Source: Kutzneria chonburiensis (lineage in GTDB: Bacteria; Actinomycetota; Actinomycetes; Mycobacteriales; Pseudonocardiaceae). Taken from it: a stretch of 64,000 nt of DNA. The stretch covers positions 186,001 to 250,000 of the forward strand of contig NZ_CP097263.1 of assembly GCF_028622115.1 (NCBI RefSeq), read 5' to 3'. Each line of letters starts with the position of its first letter. Positions within the stretch are counted from its first letter, which is position 1. The notes below the pieces were generated by a model. The model searched no databases. It was not told the origin of the DNA and saw only the letters and a program-made list of their open reading frames with translations. The position numbers and the translations under genes were made by a program. Positions 8,877-16,970 of this stretch are shown piece by piece.

Positions 8877-9597
8877 CGATGGTGTTCTTGTCCATGGACA
8901 GCAACGTGTACGTGTCCATGTCGATCACCAGCTGCAACGACAGCGGCCCGACGTCGAGCACGTAGAGCGCGCCCGACCGGCCGGTCAGGTCATAGGCCTT
9001 CGACGAGTCGAGCAGGCCAACTCCATGCTGCCCCAACAGAACTTTCACGGTCAGTTGGCGCATCTCCGGGCTCAGCCCCGGCTTGCTGAGCAGGTCGCCC
9101 AGCACCTCGCCCTCGTACTTGCCGTTCTGCTTGGCCACCATATGTACTGCCGCGTTCAGGTCGGTCTCGGTGCGCGGCAGGCCGGCGACAACGGTGCGCT
9201 GGTCGGCCACCAGCACGTCCGGCGACATCCGCGCGAACTCGGCCGGCATGCCCGGTCGGTTCAGGGCGATCGGCTCCGGCACGTCGGTGAAGGTCCGGTC
9301 GAAGTCCGGCGACTTGAGCCGCACGGTGTGGTGCACGTCGTCGATCCACACCTCGTCGGCCCGCTCGCGGTTCGGGCCGTCGGCCGGGCTGAGCCAGCGC
9401 AGGTAGCGGATCGGCGTCGGCGGGCTCGCCGTCGACATCTCGGTCGGAGCCGTCGGCCGCACCACCGTCAACACGAGCAGAGCCGCCGCCGCTGCCGCCG
9501 CACCGACCACCGGCAGCCAGCGCCGCTTGCGCCGGACCGGCTCGGCCTGTCTCAGGCCGGCCAGCAGGCGCTCCTCGAGCGGGGTCAGCTCAGGCAC
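8866..9597 (-). CDS. Single-pass membrane protein partner of an ECF sigma factor (CU044_5270-like), possible anti-sigma factor
   Basis: 243 residues starting at a GTG that overlaps the sigma gene's end by 13 bp. A cytoplasmic N-terminal 27 residues (ELTPLEERLLAGLRQ, then a basic RRKRRW) precede one membrane helix at 28-46; the rest is external and lacks clear catalytic motifs. Layout and neighbour match the actinobacterial CU044_5270-type proteins that are co-transcribed with ECF sigma factors. The position suggests it senses something outside the membrane and controls the sigma factor. No zinc-binding HxxxCxxC anti-sigma motif is visible, so the anti-sigma role is inference. Confidence 0.65.
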   Translation of the reverse strand: MPELTPLEERLLAGLRQAEPVRRKRRWLPVVGAAAAAAALLVLTVVRPTAPTEMSTASPPTPIRYLRWLSPADGPNRERADEVWIDDVHHTVRLKSPDFDRTFTDVPEPIALNRPGMPAEFARMSPDVLVADQRTVVAGLPRTETDLNAAVHMVAKQNGKYEGEVLGDLLSKPGLSPEMRQLTVKVLLGQHGVGLLDSSKAYDLTGRSGALYVLDVGPLSLQLVIDMDTYTLLSMDKNTIVNR

Positions 9598-10145
9598 GTG
9601 GACCCCTCCGCCAGCGGCGTCAGCTTGCGCCGGGCCCGGGTCAGCCGCATCCGGGCCGCCGACGGCGAGATGCCCAGCACCTCGGCCGCCTCGATCGGCG
9701 TCAGCTCGTCCAGGCTGACCAGCAGGAACAGCTCCCGCTCGGCCGGCGGCAGGTCGTCGAGGCCGGCCAGCACGGCGGTCGCGGCGTTGGCGGCGTCCAC
9801 GCGTGCCTCCAATTCGGCGAAGTCGTCGGCGGCCAGTGTGCGTTGACCGTAGACCCGCTGCAACGCCCGGTACTCGGCGCTACGCCGCCGGCCACGGGAG
9901 GCGATCATGTGCGCCGCGATGCCGAACAGCCAGGCCCGCGGCGTGCCGCGGGCCGGGTCGTAGCCGCCCGGCCGTTCCAGCACGGCCAGGAACACCGCCG
10001 CGACCACGTCCGCCGCCTCGTTGGGATCGCCGAGCCGGCGCGCGGCGTACCCGAGCAGCGCGTGCACGTGCTCCCGGTACAGCGATTCCAGGTCTTCCAC
10101 GGGGTGGTCGACGAGCGAGTGGCGAAAGAAGTTGCGCGGCCGCAT
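9585..10145 (-). CDS. ECF-family RNA polymerase sigma factor
   Basis: 186 residues from the chosen ATG. Region 2 is recognisable at LYREHVHALLGYAARRLGD and AADVVAAVFLAVLER with the Trp-Leu-Phe block (RAWLFGIA); region 4 at LPPAERELFLLVSLDELT and the helix-turn-helix EAAEVLGISPSAARMRLTRAR. These direct RNA polymerase to a small regulon. An in-frame ATG at 10199 would make the start overlap the divergent transpeptidase start on one CATG, leaving no promoter space, so 10145 (ggggatt upstream) is preferred. The gene is coupled to the membrane protein downstream. The target promoters are not visible. Confidence 0.88.
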   Translation of the reverse strand: MRPRNFFRHSLVDHPVEDLESLYREHVHALLGYAARRLGDPNEAADVVAAVFLAVLERPGGYDPARGTPRAWLFGIAAHMIASRGRRRSAEYRALQRVYGQRTLAADDFAELEARVDAANAATAVLAGLDDLPPAERELFLLVSLDELTPIEAAEVLGISPSAARMRLTRARRKLTPLAEGSTCLS

Positions 10146-10197
10146 GCTCGTGCCAATCCCCAGTGACGCCGTTCGTTCGCTCAAGGGGTCCGTGTTC

Positions 10198-10881
10198 ATG
10201 TTCCGAAGCGTGAAAGTGCTGGTCACAGGCTCGGCCGTGCTGTTGGCCGCCGCGTGCGGCCAGGCCGAGTCGGCACCAGCGCCGGCGGCGCACACTGTGA
10301 CGTCAACCACAACCACGACGCCGCCCAAGCCTGCCTTGCCCTCCACCTCCGAGGTGCAGCGGGCCTTGTTCACGCTGGGCTACCAGACCCGTCAGGTCAC
10401 CGGCCAGGTCGACGATGAGACCAAGCACGCCATCGTCGCGTTTCAGAAGGTGCAGGGCTTACCTCGCACCGGCGTCGTCGACGACGCCACCGCCGCCGCG
10501 CTGCGCGCACCCAAGACGATCACCCCTCGCACCACCGCCGCTGGCACCCACCTTGAGGTAGACATCGCCCGTCAGGTCGCCTACGTCGTCGCCGACGGCC
10601 AGGTCACCAAGATCTACGACGCCTGCACCGGCGACAACGTCGGCGACCGCGTCACCCCGCTCGGCGACTTCCACGTCTACTACCAGATCAACTTCGTGGA
10701 GTACGCGCCGCTGGGCAACCTCTACCGCCCCAGCTACATCACCACCACCGGCATCGCCGTGCACGGCGGCGAGCCCGTCGAGGCCGTGCCGGCCAGCAAT
10801 GGCTGCGTGCGCCTCACCGACCCCTCCATCGACGAGGTCTTCCCCTTGCTGCACCCCGGAACCGAGGTCCTCATCTTCTAA
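10198..10881 (+). CDS. L,D-transpeptidase (YkuD) lipoprotein with peptidoglycan-binding domain
   Basis: 227 residues. The N-terminus ends in a lipobox LAAAC with Cys20, so it should be anchored to the outer face of the membrane. Residues ~45-100 form a peptidoglycan-binding domain 1 repeat (VQRALFTLGY, IVAFQKVQGLPRTGVVDDAT). The YkuD domain follows, with the catalytic signature HGGEPVEAVPASNGCVRL (His and nucleophilic Cys in SNGCVRL). Such enzymes make 3-3 cross-links in peptidoglycan. The ATG at 10198 has caaggggtc upstream. It is divergent from the ECF sigma factor, which might control it (inference). Confidence 0.9.
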   Translation: MFRSVKVLVTGSAVLLAAACGQAESAPAPAAHTVTSTTTTTPPKPALPSTSEVQRALFTLGYQTRQVTGQVDDETKHAIVAFQKVQGLPRTGVVDDATAAALRAPKTITPRTTAAGTHLEVDIARQVAYVVADGQVTKIYDACTGDNVGDRVTPLGDFHVYYQINFVEYAPLGNLYRPSYITTTGIAVHGGEPVEAVPASNGCVRLTDPSIDEVFPLLHPGTEVLIF

Positions 10882-10889
10882 CCGCCCCG

Positions 10890-10957
10890 AGCGGCACATG
10901 CGGTCCGGATGTGCCGCTGGGAGGCAAGTATGGCGCGCATGTGACATTCGAATGTGC
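10890..10957. repeat. Repeat copy B: 63-bp module alone, with terminator-like hairpin
   Basis: The 63-bp module at 10895-10957 differs at only a few bases from the inner modules at 6053-6115 and 40424-40486, but here lacks the outer CCCCGCGAGTCCCGC arms. Its front part forms a perfect hairpin AGCGGCACAT-N9-ATGTGCCGCT right after the transpeptidase stop, and the end contains the 12-bp palindrome ACATTCGAATGT. Confidence 0.8.
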
Positions 10958-10976
10958 TGGACTGCGGTGATGCATT

Positions 10977-10997
10977 GCGCACGATTTAAGAGTGCGC
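10977..10997. promoter_or_regulatory. Candidate operator upstream of osmC
   Basis: GCGCAC (10977-10982), nine-base AT-rich spacer, GTGCGC (10992-10997) form a clean inverted repeat about 40 bp before the osmC start. OsmC/Ohr genes are often controlled by redox-sensing MarR-type OhrR proteins at AT-centred palindromes; this match is by position and shape only. Confidence 0.4.
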
Positions 10998-11039
10998 TAT
11001 GGTTCCTGGCAGGCAACCACCACCGAGGGAGGCACCACA

Positions 11040-11474
11040 ATGCCCAGTCGCGACGCCACCACCCACTGGGAAGGCGGACTGCAGGACGGCAAGGGGACGG
11101 TCACGTTCGACTCCTCGAACGCGGGTCAGTTCGACGTGTCGTTCCCGACCCGCACGGGGAACCCGGACGGGCAGACCTCGCCGGAAGAGCTGATCGCGGC
11201 GGCGCACAGCTCGTGCCTGGCGATGAACCTGTCGGGCGTGCTGGGCGCGAACGGCCTGACGGCGGACGCGATCGACGTGAGCGCGGAGGTGACGCTGGGC
11301 CCGGACCCGGCGGGTGGCTTTGCGATCACGAGCGTCGCGGTGACGGTCAACGCCAAGGTGCCGGGCCTGGACGCGGCGAAGTTCGCGGAGCTGGCGCAGA
11401 CGGCCAAGGACACCTGCCCGGTGAGCAAGGCCCTGGCCGGCACCACGATCACGCTGGACGCGAAGCTGGTGTGA
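11040..11474 (+). CDS. OsmC/Ohr-family peroxiredoxin-like protein
   Basis: 144 residues from an ATG behind gagggagg (an upstream ATG in frame at 10992 lies in the promoter). The two family cysteines are present: HSSCLAMNLSGVL and KDTCPVSKAL, with TSPEELIAAAHSSC typical of OsmC. These proteins reduce organic hydroperoxides using the Cys pair in the cytoplasm. The gene is alone, convergent with the ABC exporter and separated from it by a strong hairpin. Confidence 0.9.
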   Translation: MPSRDATTHWEGGLQDGKGTVTFDSSNAGQFDVSFPTRTGNPDGQTSPEELIAAAHSSCLAMNLSGVLGANGLTADAIDVSAEVTLGPDPAGGFAITSVAVTVNAKVPGLDAAKFAELAQTAKDTCPVSKALAGTTITLDAKLV

Positions 11475-11495
11475 CTGCGAAAGCCGGCCACGAGC

Positions 11496-11522
11496 GGGGA
11501 GGTGGTCGCCGGCCACCTCCCC
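11496..11522. terminator. Bidirectional terminator hairpin between osmC and the ABC exporter
   Basis: GGGGAGGTGG (11496-11505), loop tcgccgg, CCACCTCCCC (11513-11522) is a perfect 10-bp stem between convergent genes. A 21-bp direct repeat (11461-11481 and 11540-11560) flanks it. Confidence 0.75.
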
Positions 11523-11533
11523 GGAGGCGATCA

Positions 11534-14500
11534 TCACGCCGAAGCTGGTGTGACTGCGAAGGCCGCCCACAACCGGGCGTAGTGGTCGCTCTCGGCGAGC
11601 AACTGTGAGTGCGTGCCGACGGCGACCACGCGCCCGGCGTCCATCACCACGATCCGGTCGGCGCCGCGAGCGGTCTGCAAGCGGTGCGCGACCAGGATCG
11701 TGGTGCGGCCGTCGGCCAACGTGGACATGGCGGCCGAGACAACGGATTCCGTGGCCAGGTCGAGGTTGGCGGTGGCCTCGTCCAGCAGCAGCAACACGGG
11801 ATTGACGATCTGGGCCCGGGCCAGGCAGAGCAACTGTCGCTGCCCGGCGGACAAAGAGCCGCCCCGCTCGCCAATCTCGTGCAGGTAGCCGCCGGGCAGC
11901 TTGGCCACGAACTCGTGCGCGCCGATGGCCCGGGCGGCGGCCTCGACTTCGGCGTCGGTGGCCGAAGGTCGACCGTAGGCGATGTTGTCCCGGATGGTGC
12001 CGGGGAACAGGAACGCCTCCTGCGGCACGTAGCCCAGCTGCCGCCGGAACTCCGACGGATCGAGGGAACGCAGGTCCAGGCCGTCGATGGTGACGGATCC
12101 CTTGTCGGGGTCGTAGAACCGGGCCAACATCTTGACCACAGTGGACTTTCCGGCACCGGTCTCGCCGATCAACGCGACGGTTTCCCCCGGCTCCACAACG
12201 AGATCCACGCCTTGCAGCACGTCGCTGTCCACGCCCGGATAGCGGAACCACACGTCCTGCAACGCGATCCGCCCGCGCAACCGGCCGGGATGTGTCGGCG
12301 AAGCGGCGGTCGGCGTGAGGTCGGGCTCGGCCAACAGGTCGTTGATCCGGGTCATCGACACCCGCGCCTGCTGCCAGTCGTCGAACACGCCGGACAGCTG
12401 CTGGATGGGGGAGAAGAACAACCCGAGGTAGAGCACGAACGCGATCAGCTCGCCGGCGGTCAACTCGTTGCGGGCAATGAGGAAGTACCCCGCACCGAGC
12501 ACCAGCGCCGCGCCGAGGTCGGACAGGAACTCCAGGAACGGGAAGTACGCCGAGATCAGCCGCTGCGACTTCATCCGGGCGTCCAGATAGCCCCGGGTGA
12601 GCCGCTTGAACTCGGTGTGCCGCCGCCCCTGCTGCCCGAATGCCTGCGATTCCCGCACGCCGGCCAAGGTTTCCTGCAATCCGGCGTTGACGTCGGAGAT
12701 CTTCTCCCGCGCCTGCACGTAACTGCTCTTGGACAGCCGCCGGAACACGGTGGTGGCCAACACGAACGGAATCAGCACCAGCGCGGCCACGCCGGTCAGC
12801 TCGATGTTCATCACGGCCATCGCCACCAGCACCCCGGTGAACGTCAGCACGCTGGCCGCGGCCTGGAGCAAACCGTTCTGTAGCAACGAGGAGAACGAAT
12901 CGGTGTCGGTGGTCATGCGGGTCATGACCTGCCCGACCATCTCCCGGTCGTAGAACGAGACCGGCAGCCGCAGCAGCCGCTTGAACACACGGACCTTCAG
13001 CGCCATCAGCAAACGCTCGCCGGTACGGCCGTTGACCAGCGTCATCGCCACCGACACGGCCAGGTCGCCGAGGACAACGGCGAGGAAAATGCCGGCCGAC
13101 AAGAACAACGCGCCGGCCGAGCCGTTGAGCACGCCGTTGTCGATGCCCTCACGGGAGAAGTACGGCCCGGCGGCCGTGGCGACGGCGTCCAGCAGCACCA
13201 GGAACAGGCCGAGGCCCAACGCCGTGCGGTGCCGCCAGACGAAGCGGCGGAACGAGAATCGGGGCTCGTCGTCGCCGACGGTGTCGATGTCGGCGCGATC
13301 GCGGGCCGGCGGCAGCAAGAGCAGGCCGGCGGCCATCTCGGACGGCGTCTCCATGATCGCCAGCTGCTTGCGCTTGCCGCCGTCGGCCTGCCACGCCTCC
13401 TCGGTCACACCCGTGGTCACCTCGACGTCGATGTCCTCGTCGGTGCCGGCCAACAGTCGCCGGTACAGCGGACTGGCGGCCATCAGTTCCTCGTGACTGC
13501 CTTGTGCGACAACACGTCCCTTGTCCACCACGACGATCCGGCTGGCCAGTCGCAACGTGGAGCGGCGGTGGGCGATGAGCAGCGTGGTGCGGTCGACCAT
13601 CACGCGCCGCAGGGTGGCGTGAATGCCCTCCTCGATCCGGGCGTCCACCGCGCTGGTCGCGTCGTCCAACACCAGGATCCGGGGATCGGTCAGCAGCGCC
13701 CGCGCCAGCGCGATGCGCTGACGCTGACCGCCGGACAGCGTCAGTCCGCGCTCGCCGACCTGCGTGTCGTAGCCCTCCGGTAGGGCTGTGATGAACTCGT
13801 GTGCCTCGGCTGCCCGGGCCGCCGCCTCGATCTCCTCGTCGGTGGCGTCCGGCCGGCCGTAGCCGATATTGGCCCGAACGGTGTCGGAGAACAGGAAACT
13901 CTCCTCGAAGACCATGCCGACCTGGCTACGTAACGTGTCGACCGTTACGTCCCGGACGTCATGCCCGTCGATCTTGACGCTGCCGGCCTGCACGTCGTGG
14001 AACCGGGCCAGCAGCATGGCCACAGTGGACTTCCCCGAACCCGAAGTCCCCACCAGGGCAACGGTTTCACCCGGCTGAACGTGCAGGCTGAACCCGTCGA
14101 GCACCGGTTCCGAGCTGAGGTAGCCGAATCGCGCGTCCGTGATGGCGATGTCACCGCTGACCGGCGGCAACGGCGAGGCGTCCTGCTTGTCCGTCACGGC
14201 CGGCACCGAGTCCAGCAGGTCGAAGATCCGCCGGGCCGAGATGCCGGCCCGCTGGGTGGCGCTGATCATCGCCGCGAACATCTGCGCCGGCCCGATCACC
14301 TGCGACAGATACGTGGCGAAGGCCAGGAACGTGCCGACGGTGATGTTGCCGTGCAACGCCAGCCAGCCGCCCAGCCCCAGCAGCAGCACCTGCCCGATGG
14401 CCGGGATCGCCTGTAGCAGCGGCTGGTACTTGGCGATCAGCCGCACCGACCGGATGCGCGCCCCGTACAACTTCTGGCTGGCCTCGACGAACCGGTCCAG

Positions 14501-15151
14501 CTCGTGGTCCTCCTGGCCGAACGCCTTGACCACGCGGATCCCGGACACGGTCTGGGTGACCGTCTGCGTCACCTCGGCCCCGCGCTGCTGACTGTCCCAG
14601 GTGGCCGGTCGCACCTGCCGTCGCATCCGGTAGACGATGATCACCAGTGCCGGCACCACCAGCGCGCTGATCAACGCCAGCAGCGGCGACAGCACGATCA
14701 TGACCACCAGCGACACCACGATCAGCAACACGTTGCTGCTCAACGCCGGCAGGTACGACAGCACGCGGACCATCACACCGGCGTCGGTGGAGATCCGCGA
14801 CACCAGCTGGCCGGTCGGCATCGCCTGGTGGCTGCCGATGTCCAGGCGCTGCAACTGTTCGTGCACCGCGTTGCGGATCTGGTACTGGACCTCCAGCACC
14901 ACCTTGGCTGCCCGGTAACGCCTGATGCGTGACGCCACGAAGGTCAACACGCCGACGGCGACCAGCGCACCCAGCCACGGCAGCAGCGCCGAGCGGTGCG
15001 TGAGGATGACGTCGTCGACGATGTGCCGCTCCAGCAGCGGCGTGACCGCGGCCAGCCCGGCCCCGGCCAGCGCGGCGATGAAGGTCAGCACCATGCTCCG
15101 GCGCTGGATCTTGAGGAACGGCAGCAGCCGGCGGATCCAGTGGTCAGTCAT
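11534..15151 (-). CDS. Giant fused ABC exporter, TMD-NBD-TMD-NBD
   Basis: 1205 residues: two half-transporters in one chain. The first membrane domain covers about 1-320 and NBD1 about 340-570 with Walker A GTSGSGKST (~370), signature LSGGQRQR and Walker B LVLDDATSAVD (~497). The second membrane domain covers ~640-930 and NBD2 ~960-1195 with Walker A GETGAGKST (~1000), signature LSAGQRQ and Walker B LLLDEATANLD (~1120). NBD1 has Asp where the catalytic Glu should be, and NBD2 has LSAGQ instead of LSGGQ; both defects fall in the same composite ATP site, as in heterodimeric exporters such as TM287/288. It overlaps the upstream MarR gene by 8 bp, suggesting a drug- or lipid-export system under that repressor. 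Confidence 0.93.
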   Translation of the reverse strand: MTDHWIRRLLPFLKIQRRSMVLTFIAALAGAGLAAVTPLLERHIVDDVILTHRSALLPWLGALVAVGVLTFVASRIRRYRAAKVVLEVQYQIRNAVHEQLQRLDIGSHQAMPTGQLVSRISTDAGVMVRVLSYLPALSSNVLLIVVSLVVMIVLSPLLALISALVVPALVIIVYRMRRQVRPATWDSQQRGAEVTQTVTQTVSGIRVVKAFGQEDHELDRFVEASQKLYGARIRSVRLIAKYQPLLQAIPAIGQVLLLGLGGWLALHGNITVGTFLAFATYLSQVIGPAQMFAAMISATQRAGISARRIFDLLDSVPAVTDKQDASPLPPVSGDIAITDARFGYLSSEPVLDGFSLHVQPGETVALVGTSGSGKSTVAMLLARFHDVQAGSVKIDGHDVRDVTVDTLRSQVGMVFEESFLFSDTVRANIGYGRPDATDEEIEAAARAAEAHEFITALPEGYDTQVGERGLTLSGGQRQRIALARALLTDPRILVLDDATSAVDARIEEGIHATLRRVMVDRTTLLIAHRRSTLRLASRIVVVDKGRVVAQGSHEELMAASPLYRRLLAGTDEDIDVEVTTGVTEEAWQADGGKRKQLAIMETPSEMAAGLLLLPPARDRADIDTVGDDEPRFSFRRFVWRHRTALGLGLFLVLLDAVATAAGPYFSREGIDNGVLNGSAGALFLSAGIFLAVVLGDLAVSVAMTLVNGRTGERLLMALKVRVFKRLLRLPVSFYDREMVGQVMTRMTTDTDSFSSLLQNGLLQAAASVLTFTGVLVAMAVMNIELTGVAALVLIPFVLATTVFRRLSKSSYVQAREKISDVNAGLQETLAGVRESQAFGQQGRRHTEFKRLTRGYLDARMKSQRLISAYFPFLEFLSDLGAALVLGAGYFLIARNELTAGELIAFVLYLGLFFSPIQQLSGVFDDWQQARVSMTRINDLLAEPDLTPTAASPTHPGRLRGRIALQDVWFRYPGVDSDVLQGVDLVVEPGETVALIGETGAGKSTVVKMLARFYDPDKGSVTIDGLDLRSLDPSEFRRQLGYVPQEAFLFPGTIRDNIAYGRPSATDAEVEAAARAIGAHEFVAKLPGGYLHEIGERGGSLSAGQRQLLCLARAQIVNPVLLLLDEATANLDLATESVVSAAMSTLADGRTTILVAHRLQTARGADRIVVMDAGRVVAVGTHSQLLAESDHYARLWAAFAVTPASA

Positions 15152-15566
15152 CGGCCAGCCGATCCATCAGCTCGGCCGCGTCGGCCAGCAGCTGACGTTC
15201 GGCCGGCGACAGCCGGATGTCCATCGCCTTGGCCAGCCAGAGCTCACGGGCCTGCATGTCCTCGGACAATGCGGCCAGGCCCTGCTCGGTGATGCCGATG
15301 ACCGCCTGCCGGCGGTCCAGCGGGTCCGGCCGGCGCGCGATCAGGCCGTCGGCCGCCAGCGACGCCAGCGTCCTGGTCAGCGACTGCGGCTGGATCCGCT
15401 CCAGGTCGGCCAGGTCGCCTGCGCACATCTCGCCGTTGCGCCAGAGCTGGGCAAGTACACTGATCTTGGTTGGGGCCAGCGCGTCGGCCGGCCGCTCGGC
15501 GCGCAGCCGGCGGGACAGCCGGACCACCGCCGACCGGATCCGGCGCACGTTCTCGTCACGAGGCAC
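15144..15566 (-). CDS. MarR-family transcriptional repressor
   Basis: 140 residues with a winged helix-turn-helix: CAGDLADLERIQPQSLTRTLASL followed by the wing GLIARRPDPLDRRQAVIGITEQG with the conserved DxRxxxxxLT-type basic loop. MarR proteins sense small molecules and repress efflux genes. Its end overlaps the start of the fused ABC exporter, so it should co-regulate it. The GTG start abuts the TTAGTACG-N6-CGTACTAA palindrome, so the mRNA is either leaderless or the start is a few codons downstream (a GTG at codon 7). Confidence 0.9.
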   Translation of the reverse strand: MPRDENVRRIRSAVVRLSRRLRAERPADALAPTKISVLAQLWRNGEMCAGDLADLERIQPQSLTRTLASLAADGLIARRPDPLDRRQAVIGITEQGLAALSEDMQARELWLAKAMDIRLSPAERQLLADAAELMDRLADD

Positions 15567-15567
15567 A

Positions 15568-15589
15568 TTAGTACGCTACGTCGTACTAA
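15568..15589. promoter_or_regulatory. Palindromic operator of the MarR-ABC operon
   Basis: TTAGTACG (15568-15575), CTACGT, CGTACTAA (15582-15589) is a perfect 8-bp inverted repeat directly in front of the marR start, the usual place for MarR autorepression. Confidence 0.7.
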
Positions 15590-15607
15590 CGCCCCGGCGC
15601 GACCGGT

Positions 15608-16183
15608 TTACGGTATCGACGGCTTTCTGGCCTGGAACCGGAAGGCCCCCTCCCGGAGCGTGACTTCCACGTCCTCGAAGCCGGCATGCCGCAGCCGCTC
15701 CGGCAGCTCGTCCGGGTCGACGATGTTCATCGTGTCACCGATGTGCAGCAGCCGGAACCGCAGGCTCAACCGGCTGTCGCTGCCGGCGAACACCCCGCCC
15801 GGCTGCAACACGCGGAACGCCTCGGCGAAGATCCCGTCCTGCATCGGCCTGGTCGGCACGTGATGCAGCATCGTGAAGCAGACGACCGAGCTGAACTCCT
15901 GGTCCGGCAACGACATCCGGCTGCCGTCGCCGTGCAGGATCGTGGCCTTGCCGTCGAATTCCCGTTGCAGATCCTGGGCCGATCGACCGTCCACCTCCAC
16001 CGCCGTCACGTTCGGCGCCAGATCGACCAGCACTCGGGTCGTGGCCCCGTAGCCCGGCCCGATCTCCAGCAGGTTCGCGCCCAGCTCCACGCCGGTCAGC
16101 GACCACGGCAGGCTGCGCTCACGCACGTTCTTGGCCCAGTCCTGGGAAGAGCAGATCCTTCGGTGCATGAAGTTCATCGGCAT
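15608..16183 (-). CDS. Class I SAM-dependent methyltransferase
   Basis: 191 residues. Motif I is LLEIGPGYGATTRVL, motif II the acidic VEVDGRS, then FSSVVCFTMLHHV and VLQPGGVFAGSDS, the standard order of a methyltransferase 11/25 domain. The ATG at 16183 was taken; ATGs at codons 3 and 6 are close alternatives. It is transcribed in the same direction as marR-ABC but about 40 bp upstream, and divergent from the AraC regulator, which may control it. Substrate is unknown. Confidence 0.85.
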   Translation of the reverse strand: MPMNFMHRRICSSQDWAKNVRERSLPWSLTGVELGANLLEIGPGYGATTRVLVDLAPNVTAVEVDGRSAQDLQREFDGKATILHGDGSRMSLPDQEFSSVVCFTMLHHVPTRPMQDGIFAEAFRVLQPGGVFAGSDSRLSLRFRLLHIGDTMNIVDPDELPERLRHAGFEDVEVTLREGAFRFQARKPSIP

Positions 16184-16238
16184 GTCGTCGACGCTAGGAC
16201 CCTCGAACGTTGTCCGCTACCGAGTAGGCTGACATACG

Positions 16239-16970
16239 ATGTCGCGAGACGGACATAGCCCAAAGCAACAAGCACTGATGGTGCTCAGCGTGACCATGCC
16301 CAAGGGGGAATGGTTCGACTGGCACCTGCATCCCCAGCATCAGTTCGCGTGGGCCGCCGAGGGCATGCTCACCGTGCAGATCGGCGACGCCGCCTATGTG
16401 CTGCCGCCGTCCCGCGCCCTATGGATCCCGGCTGGCATCCTGCACCGCACCGGCGCCGCCAGCACGTCGTCCATGCACAGCATCTACTTCGGCGGGCGGC
16501 AGTGGGTCGAGCCGACCGTGGTCGCCGTCGGACCGCTGCTGGCCGAGCTCATTCAGTACCTCGCCGACCTCACGTTGCCCAGCGCTCCCCGCCGCCGCGC
16601 CGAAGCCGTGCTGCGGGATCTGCTCGTGCCGGTGCCGGTCTCCACCATCCATGTCCCGACGGTGTCGAAACGCCTGTCGTTGATCGCCCAGGCCTTGACC
16701 GACGACCCCGCCGACGACCGCGACCTGGCCGCCTGGGGCCGTCTCGTCGGCGCCTCTTCTCGTACGCTGGCAAGGGCTTTCGTCGCCGAGACCGGCATGA
16801 CGTTCGGCGCCTGGCGCACCCAGGTCCGCCTGCTCGCGTCACTGCCGCTGCTCGCCGCCGGCATGCCCGTCGCCACCGTCGCCCGCCGCGTCGGCTACGC
16901 CACCCCGAGCGCCTTCGTCGCCGCCTTCCGCCGCGTCACCGACACGACACCGGGCGCCTACTTCAGCTGA
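16239..16970 (+). CDS. AraC-family regulator with cupin sensor domain
   Basis: 243 residues. Residues ~15-85 are a cupin-type sensor (WFDWHLHPQHQFAWAAEG with the His cluster, then VLPPSRALWIPAGILHRT). The C-terminus holds two helix-turn-helix units: RDLAAWGRLVGASSRTLARAF and PVATVARRVGYATPSAFVAAFRR, ending in TPGAYF. The layout matches AraC members that respond to aromatic or antibiotic-like ligands and often control a neighbouring enzyme or transporter. It is divergent from the methyltransferase (55-bp gap), the most likely target, and its end overlaps the convergent epimerase by 13 bp. Confidence 0.88.
   Translation: MSRDGHSPKQQALMVLSVTMPKGEWFDWHLHPQHQFAWAAEGMLTVQIGDAAYVLPPSRALWIPAGILHRTGAASTSSMHSIYFGGRQWVEPTVVAVGPLLAELIQYLADLTLPSAPRRRAEAVLRDLLVPVPVSTIHVPTVSKRLSLIAQALTDDPADDRDLAAWGRLVGASSRTLARAFVAETGMTFGAWRTQVRLLASLPLLAAGMPVATVARRVGYATPSAFVAAFRRVTDTTPGAYFS

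Noticed and set aside
10146-10199. N-terminal extension of the ECF sigma factor to the ATG at 10199
   Set aside because: Would overlap the divergent transpeptidase start and leave no promoter; no sigma domain in the extension.
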